From positions 124,001-188,000 of the forward strand of contig NZ_BCUG01000002.1 in the NCBI RefSeq assembly GCF_001591165.1: a stretch of 64,000 nucleotides of DNA, in the 5' to 3' direction. Below, one piece after another: positions 1 to 8,768 of the stretch. The stretch is from Thauera butanivorans NBRC 103042. Lineage in GTDB: Bacteria > Pseudomonadota > Gammaproteobacteria > Burkholderiales > Rhodocyclaceae. Under the pieces are notes generated by a model. That model worked only from the letters and a program-made list of their open reading frames with translations, made no database searches and was not told where the DNA came from. How positions within the stretch are numbered: the stretch's first letter is position 1; each line of letters starts with the position of its first letter. Made by a program: the position numbers and the translations under genes.

Positions 1-109
1 GGCGAAAGGCATCCTCGTGGCGCCAGGCTGCCCCCAGCCCATCCAGTGAATAGTGAAAGGCGTTCCATACCCTGCGCAGGCCGGTCTTGCCTTTGAACGG
101 GCTTTCCAT
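1..109 (-). CDS. dgkA: Diacylglycerol kinase, N-terminal fragment (runs off left edge)
   Basis: Only the first 36 codons are inside the window, read leftward from an ATG at 107-109. The translation begins MESPFKGKTGLRRVWNAF and continues with a Y-S-x-x-G-L-x-A-A-W-x-x-E-x-A-F-R pattern. This matches the amphipathic N-terminal helix and start of the membrane domain of prokaryotic DgkA, which phosphorylates diacylglycerol to phosphatidate in the inner membrane. The three transmembrane helices and catalytic residues lie outside. The identification rests on this short conserved stretch alone. Confidence 0.8.
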   Translation of the reverse strand, partial: MESPFKGKTGLRRVWNAFHYSLDGLGAAWRHEDAFR

Positions 110-181
110 CGATCGCTTCCGGATTGAAGTGGTGTGGTTTGAAGAGCGCGCGATCATTACACAAAAACGCACGAAAAGCGC

Positions 182-1327
182 TCAGGCGGGGTCCAGGCGC
201 AACACCCGCCCATCGCTTTCGTCCAGCAGCCACAGATGGCCATCCGGCCCCTGGCGCACGTCGCGGATGCGCCTGCCGATGTCCAGCCGTTCCTCATGCA
301 CCACCTTGCCGTCCTCCAGCACCAGGCGCGCCAGCAACTGGAACTTCAGCGCGCCGACGAACACGTTGCCTTTCCACTGCGGGAACACGTCGCCGGTGTA
401 GAAAGCCATGCCCGACGGCGCGATCGACGGCGTCCATTGCTTGATCGGCGGCTCGACGTCGGCACGTTCCGTGCCTTCGCCGATACGAGTACCGACCACG
501 TATTCGCGCCCGAAGGTGATCACCGGCCAGCCGTAGTTGCGGCCCGGCAGCACCCGGTTCAACTCGTCGCCTCCCTGCGGGCCATGCTCGTGCGCCCACA
601 GCTCGCCGGTCAGCGGATGGAGCGCCGCGCCCTGCACGTTGCGGTGGCCCCAGGACCAGATCTCGGGCTGCGCTTTCGCTGCGCCCTCCGCCTGGCGCGC
701 GAACGGATTGTCGCCGGGCACGCCGCCATCCAGATCGATACGCACGATCTTGCCGAGGTGGCTGTCCAGCGCCTGGGCACGGTCGCGCGAATGGAAACGG
801 TCGCCGAGCGTGACGAACAGCCGGCCTTCGCGGTCGAACACCAGCCGCGAACCCCAGTGATGGTTGCCCGAAGGGTCTTCGTTCTGGGCGAAGATCACTT
901 TCACGTCGTCCAGCTTCAACGCCTCGGCATCCAGCCGCGCCCGCGCGACGGCGGTGCGTGCACCGGCAGCGGTCGGCTGCGCGAACGAAAACACGATCGT
1001 CCGGTCTGTTGCAAAATCCGGACTCAAGGCCACGTCCAGCAGGCCGCCCTGTCCGCGCGCATGCACTTCGGGCACGCCCGCCAGCGGTTCCGAGACCGTA
1101 CCATCCGCGCCCACCAGCCGCATGCGGCCGGGCCGCTCGGTCAGCAGCAGGCGACCGTCGGGCAGGAAGGCCATGGACCACGGCGTATCCAGGCCGCGCG
1201 CCACTTCGACCAGCCTGACCTGGCCGGACTCGGTACGCAGCACGGCATCGGCCGCAAGCACTGGCCCGCAGACGAACACACCGGCGGCAAGCACGGCCGC
1301 CGACACCAGACCGCGAAATCCTTTCAT
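182..1327 (-). CDS. PQQ-dependent periplasmic sugar dehydrogenase (aldose sugar dehydrogenase type)
   Basis: A 381-residue secreted protein of the glucose/sorbosone dehydrogenase family (YliI/Asd type), a six-bladed beta-propeller that oxidises soluble aldoses with pyrroloquinoline quinone in the periplasm. A Sec signal peptide covers about residues 1-26 (cleavage after VLAA). Family motifs follow in order: LDTPWSMAFLPDGRLLLTER, HWGSR near 158, GHRNVQG near 228 and HEHGPQGGDE near 247, the last two contributing cofactor and metal ligands in the family. The ATG at 1327 is preferred over that at 1336 because a GAAGGA sequence lies 9 bases upstream of it and abuts the other. The true sugar substrate cannot be read from sequence. 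Confidence 0.88.
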   Translation of the reverse strand: MKGFRGLVSAAVLAAGVFVCGPVLAADAVLRTESGQVRLVEVARGLDTPWSMAFLPDGRLLLTERPGRMRLVGADGTVSEPLAGVPEVHARGQGGLLDVALSPDFATDRTIVFSFAQPTAAGARTAVARARLDAEALKLDDVKVIFAQNEDPSGNHHWGSRLVFDREGRLFVTLGDRFHSRDRAQALDSHLGKIVRIDLDGGVPGDNPFARQAEGAAKAQPEIWSWGHRNVQGAALHPLTGELWAHEHGPQGGDELNRVLPGRNYGWPVITFGREYVVGTRIGEGTERADVEPPIKQWTPSIAPSGMAFYTGDVFPQWKGNVFVGALKFQLLARLVLEDGKVVHEERLDIGRRIRDVRQGPDGHLWLLDESDGRVLRLDPA

Positions 1328-1395
1328 CGCCCTCATTCCTTCAGCCTCCCCTCATTCCATTCGATACCGGCCCACACCATTTCGTCCGACTGCCC

Positions 1396-1749
1396 ATGAC
1401 CTCATCCGTTCGCACGATCTTCCGCCTCGCCTTCGTCGCCGCACTCATCGCCGTGCTCTATCTCGCCCTGATGCCGGCACCCGACATCGTGCAGATCGTG
1501 TCCTCGCAGGACAAGATCGAACATGCAGCGCTGTTCGCCGCACTCGCGCTGCTGGCGGTGGCGGGCTGGCCGGATCACCCGCTGCGCATCGCCATCGGCC
1601 TGCTGCTCTACGGTGCGGCGATGGAAATCGCCCAGGGCCAGACCGGCTACCGGACCGCCGACCCGTGGGACTGGGTCGCCGACGCCATCGGCCTGCTCGT
1701 GCTGATCCCGGTCGTGCTGTCCAGACGCCGCACCGCCGGGCAGGCCTGA
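1396..1749 (+). CDS. VanZ-like membrane protein
   Basis: A 117-residue protein with about four hydrophobic segments (residues 9-26, 43-58, 65-78, 92-108). The DKIEHAALFAAL segment and the D-x-x-D-W-x-A-D-A-I-G pattern in the last helix pair are typical of the VanZ-like family (teicoplanin-resistance VanZ and relatives). In proteobacteria these proteins have no established function. It stands alone between the divergent sugar dehydrogenase gene and rlhA, about 100 bp upstream of the latter. Confidence 0.75.
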   Translation: MTSSVRTIFRLAFVAALIAVLYLALMPAPDIVQIVSSQDKIEHAALFAALALLAVAGWPDHPLRIAIGLLLYGAAMEIAQGQTGYRTADPWDWVADAIGLLVLIPVVLSRRRTAGQA

Positions 1750-1853
1750 ATGCATTCCGCAACGGCCTGCTGCTCGTCAGCACACTGGCCTGTTGCTATC
1801 ATCGCGGCCTTTCCAATCAGGCGTTTGCGTACCGAACGCCGACGAAGCGCACC

Positions 1854-3842
1854 ATGAGCCCTCGCCACACCCTCGAACTCCTCGCCCCGGCCAAGACCGC
1901 CGATTTCGGCATCGAGGCCATCAACCACGGTGCGGACGCGGTGTACATCGGCGGCCCCGCCTTCGGCGCCCGTTCGGCGGCCGACAACAGCGTCGAGGAC
2001 ATCGCACGGCTGGCGGCGCATGCCCACCGCTACCATGCCGAAGTCTTCGTCGCCACCAACACCATCCTGTTCGACCACGAACTGGAACCGGCACGCAAGC
2101 TGATCCGGCAGTTGTACGACGCCGGCGTGGACGCGCTGATCGTGCAGGACATGGGCCTGCTCGAACTCGACCTGCCGCCGATCCAGCTCCACGCCAGCAC
2201 GCAGACCGACATCCGCGACGCCAGCAAGGCGCGCTTCCTGCAGGACGTGGGCTTCTCGCAGATCGTGCTGGCACGCGAACTGTCGCTGGCCGAGGTGCGC
2301 AAGATCGCCGCCGCCACCTCCTGTCAGCTCGAATACTTCGTGCACGGCGCGCTGTGCGTGGCCTTCTCCGGCCAGTGCTACATCAGCCACGCCCACACCG
2401 GCCGCAGCGCCAACCGCGGCGAATGCTCGCAGGCCTGTCGCCTGCCCTACGACCTCAAGGACAAGGACGGCAACACCATCGCCAACCAGCAGCACATGCT
2501 GTCGATGAAGGACAACAACCAGAGCGCCAACCTGCGCGCGCTGGCGGCGGCCGGCATCAGTTCGTTCAAGATCGAAGGCCGCTACAAGGATCTGTCCTAC
2601 GTCAAGAACATCACCGCCCACTACCGCACGCTGCTCGACGAGATCATCGAGCATCCCGATGCGGACGGCCCCGTTTATCGGCGTGCCTCCAGCGGGCGCA
2701 CCACCTTCCTGTTCACGCCGCAGGCCGACAAGACCTTCAACCGCGGCTACACCGACTACTTCGCCAACGAACGCCGGCACGGCATCGAGGCCTTCGAGTC
2801 GCCCAAATTCGTCGGCGAACCGATCGGCCGGGTGACGAAGATCGATACCAAGGGCCGCAAATTCTTCGACATCGAGCGCAGCGCGCCCATCCACAATGCC
2901 GACGGCCTGACCTGGTACGGCCCGAAGGGTGAGCTGGCCGGCCTGCGGGTCAATCGCTCGCAGCCCGATGGTGGTGGCGCAGGCATCGACCGCATCTTCC
3001 CGGCCGACGCCCTGCCGCCCGAGCTGGTGCCCGGCACTTCGGTGTTCCGCAACCACGACCACGAATTCGAGCGCGCGCTGGAGAAGAAATCCGCCGAGCG
3101 CCGCATCCGCGTCGATGCGCATTTCGCCGCCACCGATGACGGCTTCGCGCTGACGCTCACCGACGAGGACGGCGTCAGCGCCACCGCCACGCTCGCCGCC
3201 GCCTTCGAGCCGGCGCAGAACGCCGAACGCGCCCGGACCACGCTGCGCGAGCACGTCGGCAAGCTCGGCAACACCCTGTTCGTGCTCGACGAGCTGACGC
3301 TGGCGCTGCCGGCGATGCCCTTCCTGCCCGCCGGCCAGCTCAACGCGCTGCGCCGCGATGCCGTCGAACGGCTGGAAGCAGCGCGGCTCGCCGCCCATCC
3401 TCGCCCGCCGCGCGCCGCGCCGATCGAGCCGCCGGTACCCTATCCGCAGGACGCGCTGAGCTATCTCGCCAACGTCCTCAACGACAGGGCGCGCGCATTC
3501 TACGCCCGCCACGGCGTCAAGCTCATCGACGCCGCCTTCGAGGAAAACCAGCGCACCGACGAAGTCTCGCTGATGATCACCAAGCACTGCCTGCGCTACA
3601 GCTTCAACCTGTGCCCGAAGGAAGTGAAAGGCATCCGCCCCGAGCCGATGCAGTTGGTCAACGGCAACGAGACGCTGACGCTGCGCTTTGACTGCAAGCG
3701 CTGCGAAATGCACGTGGTCGGCGCGATGAAGCCGCACATCGCCAAAATGCGCGACAGCGTGGTGGCGCAAAAGGTGAGCTTCTTCCCGAACAGGCCGGCA
3801 GCCGCTCGAGCCAAACACGGGGCCGCGCAAGCGAATCCCTGA
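1854..3842 (+). CDS. rlhA: U32-family RNA hydroxylation protein (RlhA/YdcP type)
   Basis: 662 residues, close to E. coli RlhA (YdcP, about 650) and much longer than TrhP (YegQ, about 450). The U32 signature is intact at residues 160-178 (E-Y-F-V-H-G-A-L-C ... S-G-Q-C). With C168, C175, C191 and C195 it forms the cysteine cluster thought to bind Fe-S. RlhA hydroxylates C2501 of 23S rRNA using prephenate-derived chemistry. The open frame extends far upstream with no start-like context; the ATG at 1854 directly precedes the conserved LELLAPAKT opening. The stop overlaps the ATG of the thioredoxin-like gene (ATGA), so the two are probably cotranscribed. Confidence 0.85.
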   Translation: MSPRHTLELLAPAKTADFGIEAINHGADAVYIGGPAFGARSAADNSVEDIARLAAHAHRYHAEVFVATNTILFDHELEPARKLIRQLYDAGVDALIVQDMGLLELDLPPIQLHASTQTDIRDASKARFLQDVGFSQIVLARELSLAEVRKIAAATSCQLEYFVHGALCVAFSGQCYISHAHTGRSANRGECSQACRLPYDLKDKDGNTIANQQHMLSMKDNNQSANLRALAAAGISSFKIEGRYKDLSYVKNITAHYRTLLDEIIEHPDADGPVYRRASSGRTTFLFTPQADKTFNRGYTDYFANERRHGIEAFESPKFVGEPIGRVTKIDTKGRKFFDIERSAPIHNADGLTWYGPKGELAGLRVNRSQPDGGGAGIDRIFPADALPPELVPGTSVFRNHDHEFERALEKKSAERRIRVDAHFAATDDGFALTLTDEDGVSATATLAAAFEPAQNAERARTTLREHVGKLGNTLFVLDELTLALPAMPFLPAGQLNALRRDAVERLEAARLAAHPRPPRAAPIEPPVPYPQDALSYLANVLNDRARAFYARHGVKLIDAAFEENQRTDEVSLMITKHCLRYSFNLCPKEVKGIRPEPMQLVNGNETLTLRFDCKRCEMHVVGAMKPHIAKMRDSVVAQKVSFFPNRPAAARAKHGAAQANP

Positions 3843-4225
3843 TGTCCGCGCTACTTCCGCTCAAGACCCTCCTCAGCCACCCCCGCCTCGCCGACGGCCC
3901 GCTGGTCGTCATCGCACTGTGCGCGGAGTGGTGCGGCACCTGCCGCGAATTCCAGCCGGCGCTGGAGCGCATCGCCGCCGCCCATCCGGACATGCTGACG
4001 GCGTGGGCGGACATCGAGGACGATGCCGAGATCGTCGGCGACATCGACCTCGACAGCTTCCCCACGCTGGCCATCTTCAGGCATGGCGAGCCGCTGCATT
4101 TCGGCCCTTCGCTGCCGCTGGAGGCGGTGCTGACACGCCTGATCGAACGCATCGTGCTCGATGGCGGGACGCCGCAGCACATCCCCGCCGAAGTCGCCGC
4201 GCTGGGGCGATGGCTGGCGGGCTGA
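3842..4225 (+). CDS. Thioredoxin-family protein
   Basis: 127 residues with a thioredoxin fold: the active-site motif WCGTC (C31, C34) follows the first core strand, and the cis-proline of SFPTLAIF is at about residue 74. There is no signal peptide, so it is cytosolic. It overlaps the rlhA stop codon by 4 bp and is probably translated by coupling. The active site is CGTC rather than CGPC, so redox potential and partners may differ from Trx1. A role in protecting the RlhA cysteine cluster would be speculation. Confidence 0.85.
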   Translation: MSALLPLKTLLSHPRLADGPLVVIALCAEWCGTCREFQPALERIAAAHPDMLTAWADIEDDAEIVGDIDLDSFPTLAIFRHGEPLHFGPSLPLEAVLTRLIERIVLDGGTPQHIPAEVAALGRWLAG

Positions 4226-4276
4226 GGCCCCGCCGCCACTGAAAGCACAGACCGCACAGTCCTTCGGGCGTGGCCC

Positions 4277-6109
4277 TCAATGGCCGAGGAAACGCCTCAA
4301 CCGTCCCATCTCGCCCTGCACCGTCGGCAACGTCGCACGCAGCACCGCTGATTCGTCGACCAGCACCCGGTCGTCGGCGCCGCTGACCTGTATCGCGGTG
4401 AAGCTGCCGCTGCCGAAGGGCAACACCACTTTGTAATCCTCGCCCAGGAAAGCCAGGCGGTCCCAGTCGCCGGCCAGCAGCACGCGGTTCGGCTGCGGGT
4501 CGAACAGGCTGTGGCCGATGGCGTAGTCGGACGGCGGATTGGTGACGCCGAGCAGCGGCAGGATCGTCGGCAGCAGGTCTGCATGGCTGGTGCGGGCATC
4601 GATGCGCCGAGGCTCCCGGCCCGGCACCCACAGCAGCAGCGGTACGCGCACCTGCTCATCGACGAAGGTGGAGTTGTGCCCCCAGCGGCCCTTTTCCATG
4701 AACTCCTCGCCATGGTCGCCGGTGATGACCACCAGCGTGTCGTCGAGCAGGCCGCGGCGTTCGAGATGCACCATCAGCTTGCCGAGCTGGCTGTCGAGAT
4801 GGTGGACCGCGTTGATGTAGCGCTTGTGGATGCCGCCGATGTCGCGCCGCAGCTCCATGTCGGCATAGCTGAAATCTTCGAGATAGCCCGGCTCGATCGC
4901 CGACTCGGGCGGGAAGTTGTAGTTGGCGTGCGGCGACTCGAAGAACAGGAAGGTCATGAACGGACGCGCGGGATCGCGCTGGTCGACGAACTCGATCAGG
5001 CGGTCGACGTTGCGGCGGTCGCGCATCCAGGTTTCGCCTTCCGAATCCTCCACCATCTGCTCGCGCGGCACGTCGACGAACACGGTCTTGTCGAATTCCG
5101 GGTAGGTGAAACGCGCGCTGGTGAACAGCCGGATCTGATAGTCCTGATGCTGCAGCGCCTGGATCAGCGGGCTGCCGACGCGCGCGTCCAGCACCGGGAA
5201 CCACAGGTTCGCCGGCAGGCTGTAGAACTGGCTGAAGACGCCGATGCGGGTGCCGTTGCCGCCGGAGAAATGGCGGGTGAAGTGCTGCGCCCGCTCGGCC
5301 AGCGCATGCATCTGCGGCATAACGCGCCGATCGAGCGTGTCCGCGCGCCACGACTCGGCCACCAGCCAGACGATGTTCAGCGGTCTGGCCGGCGGCTCGA
5401 TGCGCAGCCGCGCCTGCGGATAGCGCAGGTTGCCGTCGAGTTTGGCGGTCGCCAGCGTGAGCCGCTGCGGACGCTCCCAGCCGAACTGCTTCTCGAACAG
5501 GCCGCGCATCGTCAGCGGCTGGTAGAAAGGCACGCGCTGGGCGTTTTCCAGCAGCGGCGTGTAACCGTAGAAATGGCTCACCGCATAGCCCAGGCGCTCG
5601 CCGACGGTGACGACGAGGAACAGGGGCAGCACCCATGCCAGTCGCGGCACGGGCACGGAGCCCCGCGCCAGCAGGCGTGCGGCAAGGAAAACCAGGATCT
5701 GCAGCACGAGGAAGCCGGCGGCGAGCAGCGCGAAGTCGCGCTCGGTCGAAGCCGACGAGCCCAGTGCGGCGATGCCCCCCGGCGTGGTCAGGATGTTCCA
5801 CACGAAGCCGTTGAGATGGAAGCCATACAGCGTCCATAGCATGTGATCGCCAAACAGCGCGATCTGCACGACGCCGGCCAGCACCACCGCCAGCACCGCC
5901 GCCAGCCGGGGGGCGAAACGGCCCGCGACATGGACGACGAGCCATACCGGCGCCACGAACAGCAGGGCATAGCTGCCGACGAGGGCAAGCTGATACACCA
6001 GCAATCCGGACGGCGCGGCGAAATCGAAGAAGCGGCCCAGGTGCAGGGCAAAGACGATCCAGGTGAGGAACCAGTACAGGGCGCACTGGCGGCGGTCGGA
6101 AACGAACAC
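4277..6109 (-). CDS. YejM/PbgA-like inner-membrane protein with sulfatase/LtaS-fold periplasmic domain
   Basis: 610 residues: five transmembrane helices in the first ~180 residues, then a periplasmic alkaline-phosphatase-superfamily domain. Landmarks are NIVWLVAESWRAD at 245-257, SGGNGTR at 282-288 with T287 at the nucleophile position, and DHGEEF at 465-470 with H478. In E. coli the homologous PbgA/YejM is a cardiolipin- and LPS-sensing regulator of LpxC turnover. Here the metal-site motifs look better preserved than in YejM, so a phosphoglycerol-transferase-like activity is possible. It lies downstream of creA on the same strand and convergent with the thioredoxin-like gene. Confidence 0.8.
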   Translation of the reverse strand: MFVSDRRQCALYWFLTWIVFALHLGRFFDFAAPSGLLVYQLALVGSYALLFVAPVWLVVHVAGRFAPRLAAVLAVVLAGVVQIALFGDHMLWTLYGFHLNGFVWNILTTPGGIAALGSSASTERDFALLAAGFLVLQILVFLAARLLARGSVPVPRLAWVLPLFLVVTVGERLGYAVSHFYGYTPLLENAQRVPFYQPLTMRGLFEKQFGWERPQRLTLATAKLDGNLRYPQARLRIEPPARPLNIVWLVAESWRADTLDRRVMPQMHALAERAQHFTRHFSGGNGTRIGVFSQFYSLPANLWFPVLDARVGSPLIQALQHQDYQIRLFTSARFTYPEFDKTVFVDVPREQMVEDSEGETWMRDRRNVDRLIEFVDQRDPARPFMTFLFFESPHANYNFPPESAIEPGYLEDFSYADMELRRDIGGIHKRYINAVHHLDSQLGKLMVHLERRGLLDDTLVVITGDHGEEFMEKGRWGHNSTFVDEQVRVPLLLWVPGREPRRIDARTSHADLLPTILPLLGVTNPPSDYAIGHSLFDPQPNRVLLAGDWDRLAFLGEDYKVVLPFGSGSFTAIQVSGADDRVLVDESAVLRATLPTVQGEMGRLRRFLGH

Positions 6110-6203
6110 GATGGGCTTTTTCCTCAGGGCGAAAGCATGGATGAAAAACAGGCGTGTCAGATTACCCGAGCGAATGTCGGGAAAACGTAAAAATTCTCAT
6201 CCG

Positions 6204-6677
6204 TCAGCGCAGCCTGAGCTGCACCCCCGCCGGCAGCGGCACGGCAGTGACGTTGTTCTGCGGGCTGCCGTCGATGAGCCGGTCGCTATAGACGAGATAG
6301 ACCAGCGTGTTGCGCCTGGCGTCGGCGATGCGCACGATCCGTACCTTCTTGAACAGGATCGACGAACGCTCGGAGAACACTTCCTCCTGTGGCTTGAGCG
6401 CTTCGATCAGGCTGATTTCGCCGACCTGGCGGCAGGCCACGGAAGCGTCGGCCGTATCCTCCGCCAGTCCCAGCGAACCCTTGATGCCGCCGGTGCGGGC
6501 ACGCGACACGTAGCACGACACCCCTTTCACCTTCGGATCGTCGAAAGCCTCGACGACGATCTGGTGGTTGCGGCCGATCAACTTGAACGCCGTATCCACG
6601 GCACCGACGGTTTCGGCCTGCGCGCAGAACGGCAGCAGCGATGCGGCGCCGATGGCGCCCAGCATGATCCTCTTCAA
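6204..6677 (-). CDS. creA: CreA family periplasmic protein
   Basis: 157 residues with a Sec signal peptide (residues 1-21, cleaved after CAQA). The body has the CreA hallmarks: an early VGxVDTxFKL motif, DPKVKGVSCYVSRARTGG, and SIxFKKVRIVR near residue 105. CreA is widespread and secreted, but its molecular function is unknown. The gene is divergent from norE and upstream of the YejM-like gene on the same strand, with a 94-bp gap to it. Confidence 0.85.
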   Translation of the reverse strand: MKRIMLGAIGAASLLPFCAQAETVGAVDTAFKLIGRNHQIVVEAFDDPKVKGVSCYVSRARTGGIKGSLGLAEDTADASVACRQVGEISLIEALKPQEEVFSERSSILFKKVRIVRIADARRNTLVYLVYSDRLIDGSPQNNVTAVPLPAGVQLRLR

Positions 6678-6790
6678 TTTCCTGGACTCCCACTGAAAGT
6701 GGCCGCAAGTATCGCACCGCGCGGCGCAATTTACCCTGGGTCAAGGCGCACGCGCCCGGACCGGCGGAAGATCGTGATTCTCCACGCCCC

Positions 6791-7438
6791 ATGCCTGTCT
6801 GCGCCACTGCCATGTCATACGCCGCCACCGCCCTGCCGCACTCCCCGCCCGCCGAAGGCCCTCCCCCGGGCGGCCCTATCCCGGGCGGCCGCATCCCCGG
6901 CAGCAAGGCGATGTGGGTGGGCATCTTCTGCGAAGTCACCGAGTTCGCGCTGATGTTCGCGGTGTATTTCATCGCCCGCGCCCACTACCCCGAAGTGTTC
7001 CACGCCGGCCCCGAGCAGCTTTCGCTGCTGGCCGGCACGGGCTACACGCTGATGCTGCTGACCAGCGGCTGGTGCGTGGCCCGCGCGGTGCACTCGATGC
7101 GCGCAAACCGGCAAAGCGCCTGCCTGCGCTGGCTGATCGGCGCCTTCGTGTTCGGCGTCGGCTATCCGGTCATCAAGCTGTTCGAAGTGCGCTGGAACCT
7201 CGCCCACGGCCTCAACGGCGAAGCGGGCATGTTCATCGTCACCTACTACTACCTGACCTTCAACCACCTGATCCACGTCTTCTGGGGCCTGCTCGGCATG
7301 ATCTGGGTGATGCTGCGCACCGTGACCGGCACCTACTCGGCCGAGGAATACTCCGGCCTGGAATCCTTCGCGGTGTATTGGCACACCACCGACATCATCT
7401 GGCTGATGATCTTCCCGCTGTTCTACGTGCTGCGATGA
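6791..7438 (+). CDS. norE: Cytochrome c oxidase subunit III-family protein, NorE type
   Basis: 215 residues with five hydrophobic helices after a proline/glycine-rich N-terminus (P-P-x-G-G repeats at 23-38). The HLIHVFWGLLG and VYWHTTDIIWLMIFPLFYV segments are typical of heme-copper oxidase subunit III. The short length and pairing with a small two-to-three-helix partner mark it as NorE, found with nitric oxide reductase (norCBQD) in denitrifiers. The catalytic nor genes are not in the window. The start is uncertain: Met8 (6812) is an alternative, and neither has a clear ribosome binding site. Confidence 0.8.
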   Translation: MPVCATAMSYAATALPHSPPAEGPPPGGPIPGGRIPGSKAMWVGIFCEVTEFALMFAVYFIARAHYPEVFHAGPEQLSLLAGTGYTLMLLTSGWCVARAVHSMRANRQSACLRWLIGAFVFGVGYPVIKLFEVRWNLAHGLNGEAGMFIVTYYYLTFNHLIHVFWGLLGMIWVMLRTVTGTYSAEEYSGLESFAVYWHTTDIIWLMIFPLFYVLR

Positions 7439-7454
7439 AAACGGAGAGCACGAC

Positions 7455-7745
7455 ATGAGCGAAACCCGCAAACTCGACCTGGCCTGGTTCGGCCTCGTGC
7501 TGCTCAGCGTGGGTGGCGCGATGCTGGGCGGAGGACAGGGCCACGGCTTCGGCGTCACGGTGCTGGTCGCGCTGGTGATGGGGCTCAAGGTCCGCATCGT
7601 CTGCGGCTACTATCTCGAGCTGCCCACCGCCACGCGGCGCATCCGCCGGGCGATGTACACCTTCTGCTACGGCATGCCGATCGTGGTGATCCTGACCAGT
7701 GTCTTCGGCGACACCATCGCGCGCGTGACCGGCGCGCTGCTGTGA
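7455..7745 (+). CDS. norF: NorF-like / cytochrome oxidase subunit IV-like small membrane protein
   Basis: 96 residues with three hydrophobic segments (about 10-25, 32-50, 70-90). It starts 16 bp after norE. The VALVMGLKVRIVCGYYLEL stretch resembles the K-x-x-x-x-x-x-F/Y-M-E-L pattern of the prokaryotic cytochrome oxidase subunit IV/NorF family. It probably forms a small accessory complex with NorE that supports nitric oxide reductase activity. The assignment leans on the norE pairing because this family diverges quickly. Confidence 0.68.
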   Translation: MSETRKLDLAWFGLVLLSVGGAMLGGGQGHGFGVTVLVALVMGLKVRIVCGYYLELPTATRRIRRAMYTFCYGMPIVVILTSVFGDTIARVTGALL

Positions 7746-7808
7746 GGCGTACCGGAGCCCGCGCGGCTGTGGCAAGCTTCACGGTTTTTCATCTCTCCCG
7801 AACCGGCC

Positions 7809-8471
7809 ATGACAGACTTTCCCAAGGACATCTACACCGAACCCGAACCAGACCCCGATACGCTTGCCAATCTGGGGCCGCTGACCGGCATGGCGGGCAT
7901 CTGGACCGGCGCCATCGGCCTCGACGTCAATCCGAAGGCCGACGGCCCGGAACGGCAGGCCTTCATCGAGCGCATCGAACTGCAGCCCATCGACGCCCAG
8001 ACCAACGGGCCGCAGCTGTTCTACGGCCTGCGCTACCACACGCGCATCGTCAAGCCCGACGACGTCGAGACCTTTCACGACCAGGTCGGCTACTGGCTGT
8101 GGGAACCGGCGACCGGCGCCGTGATCCAGACGCTTTCGATACCGCGCGGGCAGGCGGCGATGGCCGTCGGCAAGGCCGCGGCGGACGCGAAGTCCTTCCG
8201 CCTGCAGGCGGTGCGCGGCTCCGAGATGAATGGGATCGTGTCGAATCCCTTCCTGGAGTACGCATTCAGAACGGACAGCTACACCATCACGGTGTCGATC
8301 AACGCCGACGGCACCTGGTCCTACGAGCAGGAAACCGTGCTGATCATCCCGGGCCAGGCGGAACCCTTCCGCCACACGGATCACAACACGCTGCACAAGA
8401 TCGGCGAGCCCACGCCCAATCCCACCGCACAGGCGGCGGCCAGGAAGCAGGCAGAAGCCCAGCCGCAATGA
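7809..8471 (+). CDS. Nitrobindin-like heme-binding beta-barrel protein (FABP-like)
   Basis: 220 residues, no signal peptide. It begins with a GPLTGMAGIWTGAIGLDVNP stretch near residue 25, the G-x-W-x-G turn of the THAP4/nitrobindin-like fold. The middle part, YWLWEPATGAVIQTLSIPRG, is the usual barrel strand pair of this family. Nitrobindins bind ferric heme and isomerise peroxynitrite. A location 63 bp after the NorE/NorF genes would suit nitric-oxide or nitrosative-stress chemistry, but no heme ligand can be assigned with certainty. The C-terminus is alanine/glutamine-rich. Confidence 0.7.
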   Translation: MTDFPKDIYTEPEPDPDTLANLGPLTGMAGIWTGAIGLDVNPKADGPERQAFIERIELQPIDAQTNGPQLFYGLRYHTRIVKPDDVETFHDQVGYWLWEPATGAVIQTLSIPRGQAAMAVGKAAADAKSFRLQAVRGSEMNGIVSNPFLEYAFRTDSYTITVSINADGTWSYEQETVLIIPGQAEPFRHTDHNTLHKIGEPTPNPTAQAAARKQAEAQPQ

Positions 8472-8489
8472 CGCCAGTCGGGCCTGGCG

Positions 8490-8720
8490 CTACCAGTGCG
8501 GCGGGATCTCGTCTTCCGGCCGGCCGGGGGCGCCGGGCTGGATGGTCTTGAGCTGCTGCGCGAGCTGGCGCACATGTTCGCGCAGCAGGTCCAGTTCCTG
8601 CTGCTGCCGCCACACCGTGCGGTTCAGTTCGTCGAGTTGGTCCTCGGCCGACATCATCTTGGTTTCGAGCGATTCGAGGCGGTCTTCCATGGGCTGTCCG
8701 GGTCTGGCGGTGAAAGGCAT
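8490..8720 (-). CDS. slyX: SlyX family protein
   Basis: 76 residues, mostly one coiled coil with heptad leucines (MEDRLESLETKM ... QLDELNRTVWRQQQELDLL) and a proline-rich end PEDEIPPHW typical of SlyX. SlyX is a small soluble coiled-coil protein of unknown function. The gene is convergent with the nitrobindin-like gene (18-bp gap) and immediately downstream of queG on the same strand, separated only by a short tandem repeat. Confidence 0.85.
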   Translation of the reverse strand: MPFTARPGQPMEDRLESLETKMMSAEDQLDELNRTVWRQQQELDLLREHVRQLAQQLKTIQPGAPGRPEDEIPPHW

Positions 8721-8732
8721 CAGGCGGCGATT

Positions 8733-8768
8733 CTAGCCGGGGGCGCCTAGCCGGGGGCGCCTAGCCGG
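8733..8768. repeat. 14-bp tandem repeat at the queG-slyX junction (two full copies plus 8 bp)
   Basis: The unit CTAGCCGGGGGCGC occurs at 8733-8746 and 8747-8760, with a partial third copy at 8761-8768. The queG stop codon (TAG on the minus strand) lies in the third copy, and each upstream copy carries another minus-strand TAG. It looks like a local slippage duplication of the queG 3' end. Confidence 0.8.

Noticed and set aside
4511..5839. A 442-codon plus-strand frame opposite the YejM-like gene
   Set aside because: No start context or protein motif; the minus-strand gene has clear membrane helices and catalytic motifs.
6730..6744. Imperfect palindrome TTTACCCTGGGTCAA upstream of norE, resembling an FNR/DNR site
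   Set aside because: The half-sites have odd spacing (15 bp total instead of 14) and one mismatch, so it does not meet the consensus; kept only as a weak hint of nitric-oxide control.
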